The notes under the pieces were generated by a model, which saw only the letters and a list, made by a program, of their open reading frames with translations, ran no database searches and was not told where the DNA came from. Below, piece by piece: positions 39,400 through 48,206 of a stretch of 64,000 nucleotides of DNA. The stretch lies in assembly GCF_000378625.1 (NCBI RefSeq), contig NZ_KB905167.1, positions 186,001 through 250,000 of the forward strand. The letters are read 5' to 3'. A program made the position numbers and the translations under genes. This DNA is from Colwellia piezophila ATCC BAA-637. GTDB lineage: Bacteria > Pseudomonadota > Gammaproteobacteria > Enterobacterales > Alteromonadaceae. Each line of letters opens with the position of its first letter. The stretch's first letter is position 1.

Positions 39400-39715
39400 A
39401 TTCGCTAACGGCATGAATAGCGTCAGTTTATGTGGTGAGCGTTTTTTTGCTGAAGTTAACCGCGGTGAAAGTTATATCTATGCGCGAAACATTGCCTTCA
39501 AAACGTCGATGACCCCCAATATTAATGCCTTATTTGCCGTTGGTATTGTCTCTTTACCTGGCATGATGACCGGACAAATTCTTACTGGTGTATCGCCTTT
39601 TATTGCAGCTCGTTACCAAATCATGGTGATGTGCATGGTCTTTGCTTCAGCAGGGTTAGCATCGGCAATATTTCTAATGTTGAATAAAAAAAGTCAAAAT
39701 ACAACTAACATCTAG
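39380..39715 (+). pseudogene. fetB: Truncated FetB-type (UPF0014) permease, C-terminal remnant
   Basis: The 111-residue frame matches only the C-terminal part of FetB/YbbM permeases (about 260 residues): PLAGMVFANGMNSVSL, then FKTSMTPNINALFAVGIVSLPGMMTGQILTGVSPFIAARYQIMVM is an almost perfect family signature. The N-terminal half and the partner ATPase FetA are missing. The frame opens with GTG inside a perfect inverted repeat and has no ribosome site. FetAB exports iron and protects against peroxide in E. coli; this copy cannot make a complete permease. It has kept its frame, so the loss may be recent. Confidence 0.85.
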
Positions 39716-39903
39716 TTCAGCGGAAATATCTTAGTTAAGGTGTTTTTATTAATCCGTATTGCCTTTTTCCTACGCTTTACTGACTAACTCCTAACCCATA
39801 TCAATATGACATTTGTCACTTCAACTGATGACAAAGCGCTCTTACGGTTAACATTTGTTTTTGGCAAACTAACGTCACTGTCTCATTAATCCTAAAACAA
39901 CTT

Positions 39904-40500
39904 ATGAAATTATTTATTAAAGCATTACTTTTATCTTTAGCCCTTTTGCAAACAGCTTGTTCGGTCTTTGAGTCTCAAACTGAGTCCCGTGAAGTGGCGA
40001 GATTTACTGCGTTAGCCGTCTCAGGGCTTGCTGAAGTTATTATCACTCAAGGTGAGCAACAAGCATTATTAGTGAAAGTATCAGGTATGCCGATTAGCGA
40101 TGTTGTGACCACAGTAGAAAATGAGACCTTGCTTATAACAACTAAAGGCTTTCATCGTGGTGAATCGGTACAGGTTTTTGTCAATTATAATCAGCTTTAT
40201 AGTATTAGCACTTCAGGCTCTGCAGAATTAACGGGCACCAATACCTTAAACACTAAGGAAATGCTTATTACCACTAATGGTGCTGGGGATATCAAAAGTC
40301 TGGCTATCAAGGCCGATACCTTAACGGTGAGCATAAACGGTGCGGGTAATGCTAACTTAGATGTTGATGTTGAAAGTATAGATATAGAAATGAACGATGC
40401 AGGTGATTTAAAGGTTCAAGGCATTGCAAAGCGCCAAAATATTCGCTCAAACGGCTCTCATGGCACTTTAACTAACGCTGATTTAACCTATTCTAAATAA
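39904..40500 (+). CDS. Lipoprotein with head-GIN (DUF2807) domain
   Basis: A 198-residue lipoprotein. The signal sequence ends in the lipobox LQTAC (Cys19). The mature part is a repeating beta pattern with V(S)GLAEVIITQGEQQALLVKV, then SISTSGSAELTG, TTNGAGDIKS, SINGAGNANL and EMNDAGDLKV, the GxG(D/N) beta-solenoid repeats of the DUF2807 head-GIN family. Function is not established. It is close to an amidohydrolase and a two-component pair; all four run on the + strand with 52- and ~90-base gaps and may be jointly regulated. Confidence 0.85.
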   Translation: MKLFIKALLLSLALLQTACSVFESQTESREVARFTALAVSGLAEVIITQGEQQALLVKVSGMPISDVVTTVENETLLITTKGFHRGESVQVFVNYNQLYSISTSGSAELTGTNTLNTKEMLITTNGAGDIKSLAIKADTLTVSINGAGNANLDVDVESIDIEMNDAGDLKVQGIAKRQNIRSNGSHGTLTNADLTYSK

Positions 40501-40552
40501 GAATTTCGCGCTGCTCAAATCATAAAGTCAATCATCAACGTCGAGTATTAAC

Positions 40553-41827
40553 ATGAAAAAATTCTTCATCTATTTCACCCTATTCATTATTACCATAGCG
40601 GCCATTTTTATGATTGCTTACCACAACAATTTATATGTTTGGGAGAATCCAAAGCAAAACATATGGATTGCCAATGGTCAGCTTTTTGATGGCACCAGTG
40701 AACAAGTCAGAGACAACCCCGGCATTCTGATTAAAGACGGCAAGATAGTTTGTATTGGCAGTAACTGCCAAATACCAACAGAAGTTAAGCGCATTGATGC
40801 TACAGGCAAAGCCATTGTACCGGGATTGATTGATTTACATGGGCATTTTCTTTCTGGTAAAGCTAGAGATCCTGAGCAGGGTATACCTTCGATGATCTGG
40901 CAACAACTTCGATATTTACCCAGTGTTAGGCGTGAACTTATAGCGGCTGGCGTTACCAGTTACCGATCTCTTGGCGATGTTATGCCCGCAATTTTAGATC
41001 TTAAAAAAGAGCTTAGCGAGCAAAACATCGCCGGCCCACGGTTGTTTATTGCCGGACCAATATTTACCGTTAAAGGCGGGCACCCAACGCAAGGTAAAGG
41101 CATTCCAACTTGGGTGGTCGAGCGCATGACTATACAGTCCGATGATCCAAGTTATGTAAAACAACAAGTGGCAATTTTAGCAGAACAGGGCATAGATGGC
41201 ATTAAAGTGATCTACCAAGGTAGTACCAATGAAAAAGGCGTTGTTACTATGCCACGTATTTCCAGTGATACCTTATTAGCACTAACCAGTGAGGCGCGTA
41301 AACACGGGTTATGGGTTGCAGTACATACTGGCTCGCCAGAGGAAACTGACGAAGCTATTGCTGCGGGTATCAATACCATTGAGCATGGCATTCGTCATGG
41401 TAACCTTATCAATTCAACAACGTTACAAAGCATTGTGGAGAATAACATTGTCTACGTACCTACTTTGGGTAGAGAGCCGCAAGGTCACTTAAATATTGCT
41501 GCGTTAAATCAATCGGGTGTAGTTTTTGGTGTAGGAACAGATTCTCCTGTAGAAATGGCTGATGGTAATAGCTATCACAACGAATTATCACGTATGGTGA
41601 ATGCTGGCATTCCTGATGTCAAAGTGCTAATCGCCGCGACTCGCAATGGTGCTGACGCTTTAGGGAAGTTAGCCGAATTAGGCACCATTGAAGTTGGAAA
41701 ATACGCTGACTTATTAATAGTAAATGGTCAACCTTGGCAAGATATCAGAGAACTTAAAAAAATCAACATAGTTATTCTGTCAGGTCGTATAGCGTTAGAT
41801 AACTCAACGGAGCCTTTAGCATATTGA
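40553..41827 (+). CDS. Amidohydrolase family protein, membrane-anchored
   Basis: A 424-residue metal-dependent hydrolase. A hydrophobic N-terminal segment (residues 4-22) is either a signal anchor or an uncleaved signal, so the enzyme probably faces the periplasm. The fold begins ANGQLFDGTSEQVRDNPGILIKDGKI; the metal motif HGH is at residues 96-98 (DLHGHF). Further ligands are likely in AVHTGSPEE, TIEHGIRHG and the GTDSPVEMAD loop. It is closest in type to imidazolonepropionase-like or prolidase-like amidohydrolases; the substrate is unknown. Confidence 0.83.
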   Translation: MKKFFIYFTLFIITIAAIFMIAYHNNLYVWENPKQNIWIANGQLFDGTSEQVRDNPGILIKDGKIVCIGSNCQIPTEVKRIDATGKAIVPGLIDLHGHFLSGKARDPEQGIPSMIWQQLRYLPSVRRELIAAGVTSYRSLGDVMPAILDLKKELSEQNIAGPRLFIAGPIFTVKGGHPTQGKGIPTWVVERMTIQSDDPSYVKQQVAILAEQGIDGIKVIYQGSTNEKGVVTMPRISSDTLLALTSEARKHGLWVAVHTGSPEETDEAIAAGINTIEHGIRHGNLINSTTLQSIVENNIVYVPTLGREPQGHLNIAALNQSGVVFGVGTDSPVEMADGNSYHNELSRMVNAGIPDVKVLIAATRNGADALGKLAELGTIEVGKYADLLIVNGQPWQDIRELKKINIVILSGRIALDNSTEPLAY

Positions 41828-41918
41828 TTGGTGAGCACTGAGTTGTTTATTAACCCAAGAAATGCAAGGTGATATACTGCATAATTATCACCTTGTAAAT
41901 GTGCCTATTAGGAGTCAC

Positions 41919-43064
41919 ATGAGTTTACTGATTAAAATACATAATTTTCTCTTACCAAATGATGAAGATATTGGTTATTCCGTCTATACCAATTTACTTT
42001 TCTTGAGCCTATTTTTTGGTAACTTGTATTTTCGACCGGTGCAGGGAGTTGAAATAGCGATTGTTATTGCTGGACTAATTACCTTTTTAGTACTGTATTT
42101 TCGAGCGTTTTCAGTTCAAGAGCATGAGTTGGTTTTTTATATCGCGGCTATCTGTTTAATTGGTATTGTCTTGTCCGAAATTAATGTGGGGGGGAATGTT
42201 TTTTTCGTTTATGCCGCGGCATTTAGTGGCCAATTTGAAAATCGGAAGAAAGCTTTCCAAATGCTTTTATCCGTGCTGATATTCACTGTTTTATATACGG
42301 TTATTACTGATAAATCGAGTTATTTTTGGATCCCTGCAATTTTTATGTCGGTCACTTTAGGGTTGATGAGCATTCAAGGCTCTGAGGTTTTGAAAAAAAA
42401 TAAAGCGTTGAAAAAATCGCAGCAAGAAGCTAAGCAATTAGCTAAAATCGCCGAGCGAGAGCGTATCAGCCGCGACTTACATGATTTACTCGGCCATAGC
42501 TTATCTGTCATCACTTTAAAGTCAGAACTCGCCGGCAAGATGATTGAAAAAGGCTTACCACTTGAAAAAATTAAAAAAGAAATAAAAGATGTTGAAGAGT
42601 TATCGCGAAAAACCTTGGCGCAAGTCAGAGGAGCAGTTAAAGGATATAACATCGCAACGATTAAAGGAGAACTACTACAAGCTAAAGTGGCAACAAAGGC
42701 TGCTAACATTGAATTGATAGCAAGCATTGAAGTGGATTTGTTGTCTACTGAGGTTGAATCAGAATTGGCATTAATCATTCGTGAAGCGATAACGAATGTT
42801 ATTCGTCATGCTGAAACTGCAAAAGTGTGGATAGTATTACAACAAGCGTCAACTTGTTTAAAGTTAACGATAAGCGACCAAGGGCAGATAATCACCACGA
42901 AAGAGCAATCCGGTATGCAAAATATGCGTACGCGTATTAACCATATAGGAGGTAGCATGAACGTAGTAAACGCCCCTAATACACAACTGCAATTTATTAT
43001 ACCTATTATTCAAAATACACAAAGCGGCAACTGCGAAGCCATAGAAGATGGCAACCTTGACTAA
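41919..43064 (+). CDS. DesK-like sensor histidine kinase
   Basis: A 381-residue kinase. The ATG at 41919 has AGGAG at 41910-41914; an upstream ATG at 41862 is in frame but lacks a ribosome site. About five hydrophobic segments (NLLFLSLFFGNLYF, VEIAIVIAGLITFLVLYF, LVFYIAAICLIGIVL and so on) form a membrane sensor. The HisKA_3 box ERERISRDLHDLLGHSLSVI carries the phospho-accepting His188, and the ATPase end has LIIREAITNVIRHA and GMQNMRTRI. Known DesK proteins sense membrane fluidity at low temperature; whether this one does is inference. It is paired with the next gene. Confidence 0.9.
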   Translation: MSLLIKIHNFLLPNDEDIGYSVYTNLLFLSLFFGNLYFRPVQGVEIAIVIAGLITFLVLYFRAFSVQEHELVFYIAAICLIGIVLSEINVGGNVFFVYAAAFSGQFENRKKAFQMLLSVLIFTVLYTVITDKSSYFWIPAIFMSVTLGLMSIQGSEVLKKNKALKKSQQEAKQLAKIAERERISRDLHDLLGHSLSVITLKSELAGKMIEKGLPLEKIKKEIKDVEELSRKTLAQVRGAVKGYNIATIKGELLQAKVATKAANIELIASIEVDLLSTEVESELALIIREAITNVIRHAETAKVWIVLQQASTCLKLTISDQGQIITTKEQSGMQNMRTRINHIGGSMNVVNAPNTQLQFIIPIIQNTQSGNCEAIEDGNLD

Positions 43065-43072
43065 TATTGCTA

Positions 43073-43690
43073 ATGGATAAAAATAAAATGATCAAAATAT
43101 TAATAGCAGAAGACCAATCGATGGTTCTTGGCGCTTTGTCTGCTTTACTGGATATGGAAGAAGACTTTGAAGTCGTTGCCAAAGCAGAAAATGGCCAAGA
43201 TGCGCTAAGCAAAGCTCAGCAACAATCCATTGATATCGTTTTGACTGATATTGAAATGCCTTACATGACAGGTATCGAATTAGCGCAGGAATTACAAAAA
43301 ATAAACCATCCAGCCAAGGTCATGATTTTAACAACCTTTGCTCGTGGCGGTTACCTACGTCGAGCGATGAATGCGGGGGTAAAAGGTTATTTATTAAAAG
43401 ATGCTCCTGCTGATTCTCTGGCTGATGCAGTAAGAAAAATCCATGCAGGTAAAGTGATTGTTGCACCTGAGTTAGTTACTGAAGCATGGGCTGCCGATGA
43501 TCCACTGAGTGACAATGAACGTAAAGTATTACGCTTGTCGCAAGCAGGTCATTCAACGAAAGACATCGCTGAGTTAATCTTTTTATCAGCAGGTACAGTA
43601 CGTAATTATTTATCGGAAGCGACAGCAAAATTGGGGGCTAAAAATAGAATTGAAGCAGCTCGCATTGCAAAGCAAAAAGGCTGGTTATAA
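43073..43690 (+). CDS. LuxR/NarL-type response regulator (DesR-like)
   Basis: A 205-residue regulator that begins eight bases after the kinase stop. The receiver domain has the acidic pair in LIAEDQSM and the phospho-acceptor Asp59 in IVLTDIEMPYMTG, with the KGYLLKDAPAD switch segment. The C-terminal HTH is LSDNERKVLRLSQAGHSTKDIAELIFLSAGTVRNYLSEATAKLGAKNRIEAA, a classic LuxR-type helix-turn-helix. ATG 43073 and ATG 43088 are both possible starts, neither with a strong ribosome site. The target promoters are not known. Confidence 0.9.
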   Translation: MDKNKMIKILIAEDQSMVLGALSALLDMEEDFEVVAKAENGQDALSKAQQQSIDIVLTDIEMPYMTGIELAQELQKINHPAKVMILTTFARGGYLRRAMNAGVKGYLLKDAPADSLADAVRKIHAGKVIVAPELVTEAWAADDPLSDNERKVLRLSQAGHSTKDIAELIFLSAGTVRNYLSEATAKLGAKNRIEAARIAKQKGWL

Positions 43691-44018
43691 TTTTTATAGT
43701 CTATTGAAACTGCCCATTTCGCCTCTCATTTTGTAACTATAAAGGGGGGGGCGTTTATGTTGCACTACTTAGATTGCTAACCGCTAATCATAGTCCCAGA
43801 TTAAAGTTATTTACAATAGCGAGTACTCACAGGTATGCTAATTTAACGGGTAATATTGCCATGCAAAATAGGTGCGTTAACTAAATGTTCAACTTAAGAA
43901 ATTTCTACGCTTTATAGCCGTTTATTTACCCTCTTATTTACGTTACAATGCGCGACTATTCGTCTTTTTCTGTTCAATGTCGTCAAAGACTACACATTAA
44001 ATTTATGTTTGAAGATTT

Positions 44019-45117
44019 ATGTTTGAAACAAACCCAATATTAACCAAATTAAAAGAAATCCGTGCCCGCGCTAATTCGCTTCGGGGGTACCTTTGACTAC
44101 GATGTTAAAGCTGAACGTTTAGTTGAAGTTTCTCGTGAATTAGAGCAGCCTGAAGTTTGGAATGAACCTGAGCGGGCTCAAGCCCTTGGTAAAGAGCGCA
44201 GCGCCTTAGAAGAAGTCGTTAATACCATAGTCGAACTTGAAACTGGTTGTGAAGATATTGCCGACTTAGTTGAGTTAGCGGTTGAAGAAGAAGATCAAGA
44301 AACCTTTGATGAGGCAATTACTGAAGCCGATGCTTTAGATGCCATATTGGCTAAATTAGAATTTCGCCGGATGTTTTCGGGCGAACAAGACATAAATAAC
44401 TGTTATTTAGATATTCAATCGGGATCTGGCGGCACAGAGGCACAAGATTGGGCTGAAATGTTAATGCGCATGTATTTACGTTGGGGCGACGCGCACGGTT
44501 TTAAAACCGAAGTCGTAGAAGTTACCGATGGTGATGTGGCTGGCATTAAAGGTTGTACGATTAAATACAGTGGTGAATATGCTTATGGTTGGTTGCGTAC
44601 TGAAACAGGCGTGCATCGACTGGTTCGAAAATCACCGTTTGATTCATCTGGTCGCCGACATACCTCCTTTGCCTCAGCATTTATTTATCCCGAAATTGAT
44701 GACAACATAGAAATTGATATCAACCCCGCAGATTTACGCATTGATACTTACCGTGCATCGGGCGCAGGTGGTCAGCATGTCAATAAAACTGACTCAGCCA
44801 TTCGTATCACCCATGTTCCTACGGGCGCAGTGGTGCAATGCCAAGCCGATCGCTCTCAGCACAAAAACCGTGCGACGGCAATGAAGCTTTTAAAAGCTAA
44901 GTTGTATGAATTAGAAATGCAGAAGCAAAATGCCGACAAACAAGTATTAGAAGATGGTAAGTCTGATATCGGTTGGGGCAGTCAAATTCGCTCTTATGTT
45001 TTAGACGATAGCCGTATTAAAGATTTACGCACTGGTGTTGAAAACAGAAATACTCAAGCCGTATTAGACGGCGATATAGACAAGTTTTTAGAAGCCAGTT
45101 TAAAGTCTGGTTTGTAG
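44019..45117 (+). CDS. prfB: Peptide chain release factor 2, with programmed +1 frameshift
   Basis: RF2 (365 residues after frameshifting, the same as E. coli) recognises UGA and UAA. Translation starts at ATG 44019 ([10 protein letters not shown]) and reaches CTT TGA at 44091-44096. The internal Shine-Dalgarno-like CGGGGG (44082-44087) just before CTT makes the ribosome slip +1, after which GAC TAC GAT continues the second frame. The SPF specificity motif (RKSPFDSSG) and GGQ (SGAGGQHVN) are intact. A short unrelated ATG frame at 44005 overlaps the leader. It is followed by lysS after 302 bases. Confidence 0.97.
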
Positions 45118-45189
45118 ATACCTTTCAGCAGCCACGTTGAAAATAACGGTAATATAAAATAAGCAAGCCGTGTTCAAACTGTGTGACAC

Positions 45190-45237
45190 GGTGATAGATA
45201 CACGTTTTTAGCAGCCAGTTTGAAGTCTGCTTTGTAG
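45190..45237 (+). repeat. prfB: Degenerate second copy of the prfB 3' end
   Basis: 48 bases, 120 downstream of the same segment in prfB, align codon by codon without gaps to the last 16 codons including the stop (original [15 protein letters not shown], copy GDRYTFLAASLKSAL). About 41 of 48 bases agree. It is not attached to an open frame of its own. Confidence 0.8.
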
Positions 45238-45262
45238 GCATAAATAGAGATTAACCAACATT

Positions 45263-45366
45263 GAGGTAAGCGCCTTTGCGTGTTTACGTCATTGCCGAAG
45301 TATATTGTCGGGAATCCATTAATACTTTATGGGTTCCTAGCTAATATCGGCATGACGCAGTTACCT
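45263..45366. repeat. Long imperfect REP-like palindrome before lysS
   Basis: Nested inverted pairs: GAGGTAA (45263) with TTACCTC (45360); GTCATTGCCGA with TCGGCATGAC; and GGAATCCAT with ATGGGTTCC in the centre. It resembles intergenic REP-type hairpins with TGGATTCCC cores found in many proteobacteria. With the prfB tail copy it occupies most of the 45118-45419 gap. Confidence 0.6.
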
Positions 45367-45419
45367 CGATAAGGTGTGAATCACACATTAAAAAATTAAA
45401 GATAACCACGAGAAATAAA

Positions 45420-46994
45420 ATGACAGATAAAGCCAAGAATACACCCGTAGCACAAGATGAAAATAAACTGATTGCTGAGCGCCGTGTAAAGCTTGAAAAG
45501 ATTCGCTCTAATTGTTCAGCTAATGGTTTTCCTAACGATTTTAATCGTGAACATTTAGCCGCTGACATTCAAGCTGAACATGGTGAAAAAACCAAAGAAG
45601 AACTTGAAGAACTACAGGTTACTTACGCTATCGCCGGTCGTGTTATGGCAAAACGTGGACCATTTTTAGTGATACAAGACGCGTCAGGTCGTATTCAAGG
45701 TTATGCTGAAAAAACCGTACAGAAAGAAATAAGAGCTAAATGGGGTTCGTTAGATATTGGTGACATCATTGGTATTAGAGGTATTTTACATAAATCAGGT
45801 AAAGGCGATCTTTACGTGAATATGAATGAATACTCATTGTTGACTAAATCACTACGTCCATTACCTGAAAAGTTTCATGGTTTATCAGATCAAGAAACTA
45901 AATATCGTCAGCGTTATATTGATTTGATTATCAATGAAGAGACCCGTAATACCTTTAAAATGCGTTCAAAAATTATTTCAGGGATTCGACAGTTTTTAGT
46001 TGAACGTGATTTTATGGAAGTAGAAACACCGATGCTGCAAATCATACCAGGTGGCGCAACCGCTAAACCGTTTATGACGCATCACAATACTTTTGATCTT
46101 GATATGTATTTACGTATTGCGCCAGAGCTTAACTTAAAACGTTTAGTGGTCGGCGGTTTCGAACGTGTATTTGAAATTAACCGTAGTTTCCGTAATGAAG
46201 GTATTTCAACACGTCATAACCCTGAATTCACCATGATTGAATTTTATCAAGCTTATGCTGATTTCAATGACATGATGAACCTTACAGAAGAAATGTTACG
46301 CACTGTTGCCCAAGATGTACTTGGTACAACAATGATTCGTAATACCGTTAAAAATGCTGATGGTGAAGTAGTGGAAGAGAAATTCTACGATTTTGGCCAG
46401 CCATTTGTACGTTTATCTATGGTAGATGCCATTTTAACTTATGGTAAAGATCATCGCGCCGCTGAGCACCTTGATGAAGCCGTATTACGTGACCCAGAAA
46501 ATAACTTTGATGCAATTAAAGCGATGGCGAAAGCGGTTGGTGTTAAAGAAAACAGTGCGTCTAAAGTATGGGGACCAGGTAAATACATTTGTGAAATTTT
46601 TGAAGAAGTTGCCGAGCACTTATTGGATCAACCTACCTTTATCACCGAGTACCCGTGGGAAGTTTCACCACTAGCACGCCGTAACGATAATAATTCATTT
46701 ATTACCGACAGATTTGAATTCTTTGTTGGTGGTCGTGAATTAGCCAATGGTTTCTCTGAGCTTAACGATGCAGAAGACCAAGCAGCACGTTTTAAGAAAC
46801 AAGTTGAAGAAAAAGATGCTGGAGATGATGAAGCTATGCATTACGATGCGGATTACATAACAGCCTTAGAATACGGTTTACCACCAACGGCTGGTGAAGG
46901 CATTGGTATCGACCGTTTAGTGATGTTGTTTACTGATTCACCCACAATTAAAGATGTTATTTTATTCCCGCATATGCGCCCTGAAGCAGAGTAA
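45420..46994 (+). CDS. lysS: Lysyl-tRNA synthetase (class II)
   Basis: A 524-residue class II synthetase (E. coli 505). The N-terminal OB domain includes [29 protein letters not shown]. Motif 2 is [25 protein letters not shown] and motif 3 is [31 protein letters not shown] at the very C terminus. It charges tRNA-Lys. prfB-lysS adjacency is conserved from E. coli. A slightly long acidic insert lies around residues 310-360. A strong terminator follows. Confidence 0.98.
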   Translation: MTDKAKNTPVAQDENKLIAERRVKLEKIRSNCSANGFPNDFNREHLAADIQAEHGEKTKEELEELQVTYAIAGRVMAKRGPFLVIQDASGRIQGYAEKTVQKEIRAKWGSLDIGDIIGIRGILHKSGKGDLYVNMNEYSLLTKSLRPLPEKFHGLSDQETKYRQRYIDLIINEETRNTFKMRSKIISGIRQFLVERDFMEVETPMLQIIPGGATAKPFMTHHNTFDLDMYLRIAPELNLKRLVVGGFERVFEINRSFRNEGISTRHNPEFTMIEFYQAYADFNDMMNLTEEMLRTVAQDVLGTTMIRNTVKNADGEVVEEKFYDFGQPFVRLSMVDAILTYGKDHRAAEHLDEAVLRDPENNFDAIKAMAKAVGVKENSASKVWGPGKYICEIFEEVAEHLLDQPTFITEYPWEVSPLARRNDNNSFITDRFEFFVGGRELANGFSELNDAEDQAARFKKQVEEKDAGDDEAMHYDADYITALEYGLPPTAGEGIGIDRLVMLFTDSPTIKDVILFPHMRPEAE

Positions 46995-47048
46995 TAAACG
47001 CGTTTTGAATAAAACCGTTATTTGAAAATAGTCAAATAAGCATGATGA

Positions 47049-47098
47049 AGCCCGTAGTTATTAGCATAAAATCGCTAGTAACTACGGGCTTTTTTTTT
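47049..47098 (+). terminator. Terminator after lysS
   Basis: AGCCCGTAGTTA and TAACTACGGGCT form a 12-bp perfect stem (extendable by TTAGC/GCTAG) followed by nine T. Confidence 0.92.
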
Positions 47099-47272
47099 GG
47101 TATTTTAAAAGGATGTAAGGCAGGTTTTATTACATACTCTCACTGTGAGTGGTCAAGTTCTGTTTTACATAATATTAACAATGCAGTAGGCTAAACTCGA
47201 AAATTTTTTTGTTCAGTTACCTACAACGAAATTGGCAAAAATAATAAATAAAAATTAACGCAAGGAATAATA

Positions 47273-48178
47273 ATGTTAACAATAAAAAATTTATCCAAGA
47301 CTTACGATAACGGAGTAAAAGCTCTTGATAACGTCAACCTAGTAATCCCTAAAGGGGTGTTTGGGTTACTGGGTCCAAATGGTGCTGGAAAGTCATCCTT
47401 AATGCGCACGATTGCAACGTTACAAGATGCAGACAGCGGTAGTATTGACTTTGATGGTGTTGATGTACTCAATGATCCCCAAGCTTTAAGGCAACGTTTA
47501 GGTTACTTACCGCAAGATTTTGGCGTTTACCCCCGCATCAGCGCTTATGAACTACTTGACCACCTCGCTATTTTAAAAGGCTTGAAAAATAAAGCTGAGC
47601 GCAAAGAAGCTGTCGAAGGCTTATTGGCACAAACCAACCTATATCAACACAGAAAAAATGCAGTGAGTGGTTTTTCAGGCGGTATGCGACAGCGTTTTGG
47701 TATTGCTCAAGCATTATTAGGCGATCCAGATTTACTTATTGTTGATGAACCAACGGCAGGTTTAGATCCTGAAGAACGTAACCGCTTTCATAACTTATTA
47801 GTAAGCTTAGGTGAAGAAAAAGCCATTATTTTATCGACCCATATCGTTGATGACGTGAGTGAACTTTGTCCTAATATGGCGGTGTTAGCGTCAGGTAAAA
47901 TTATATTACAAGGTAATCCCATTGAGTTAACCAATAAATTAAATGGTCAAATTTGGCGTAAAGCCATTCCACAAGCTGAGGTTGAGGCAATAGAGCAAGA
48001 CTTTAATGTTATCTCCAAACGTTTATTTGCCGGGCAAACCATCATTCATGTTATTGATGAGAATGCTCCCTTTGGATTTGAGGCGGCCCCAGCGAATTTA
48101 GAAGATGTTTATTTCTCTACCCTAAATGATCATCGTGCCAATAACCAAGATGCAGTGACAGTAAGTCAAGTCGCTTAA
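47273..48178 (+). CDS. ABC transporter ATP-binding protein
   Basis: A 301-residue ABC ATPase. Walker A GPNGAGKS is at residues 34-41, the signature FSGGMRQ at 134-140 and Walker B LLIVDEP at 154-160, with the switch His in LSTHIV. A ~90-residue C-terminal extension follows, as in ABC-2-type exporters. It lies 28 bases before the permease-peptidase gene and is surely its partner. The transported substrate is unknown. The ATG at 47273 has AAGGA at the right distance. Confidence 0.95.
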   Translation: MLTIKNLSKTYDNGVKALDNVNLVIPKGVFGLLGPNGAGKSSLMRTIATLQDADSGSIDFDGVDVLNDPQALRQRLGYLPQDFGVYPRISAYELLDHLAILKGLKNKAERKEAVEGLLAQTNLYQHRKNAVSGFSGGMRQRFGIAQALLGDPDLLIVDEPTAGLDPEERNRFHNLLVSLGEEKAIILSTHIVDDVSELCPNMAVLASGKIILQGNPIELTNKLNGQIWRKAIPQAEVEAIEQDFNVISKRLFAGQTIIHVIDENAPFGFEAAPANLEDVYFSTLNDHRANNQDAVTVSQVA

Positions 48179-48206
48179 TTGCCTAACAAAGCATAAGGAA
48201 CCTCTC

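Noticed and set aside
43744..43751. Run of eight G upstream of prfB as a phase-variation tract
   Set aside because: It lies in the non-coding 43691-44018 gap, not in a gene or an evident promoter; that gap shows nothing else that I can name.
44062..44096. prfB as a frameshifted pseudogene or as a gene starting at GTG 44062
   Set aside because: The CTT TGA C signal with CGGGGG before it is the known programmed frameshift, and the product then has the normal length.
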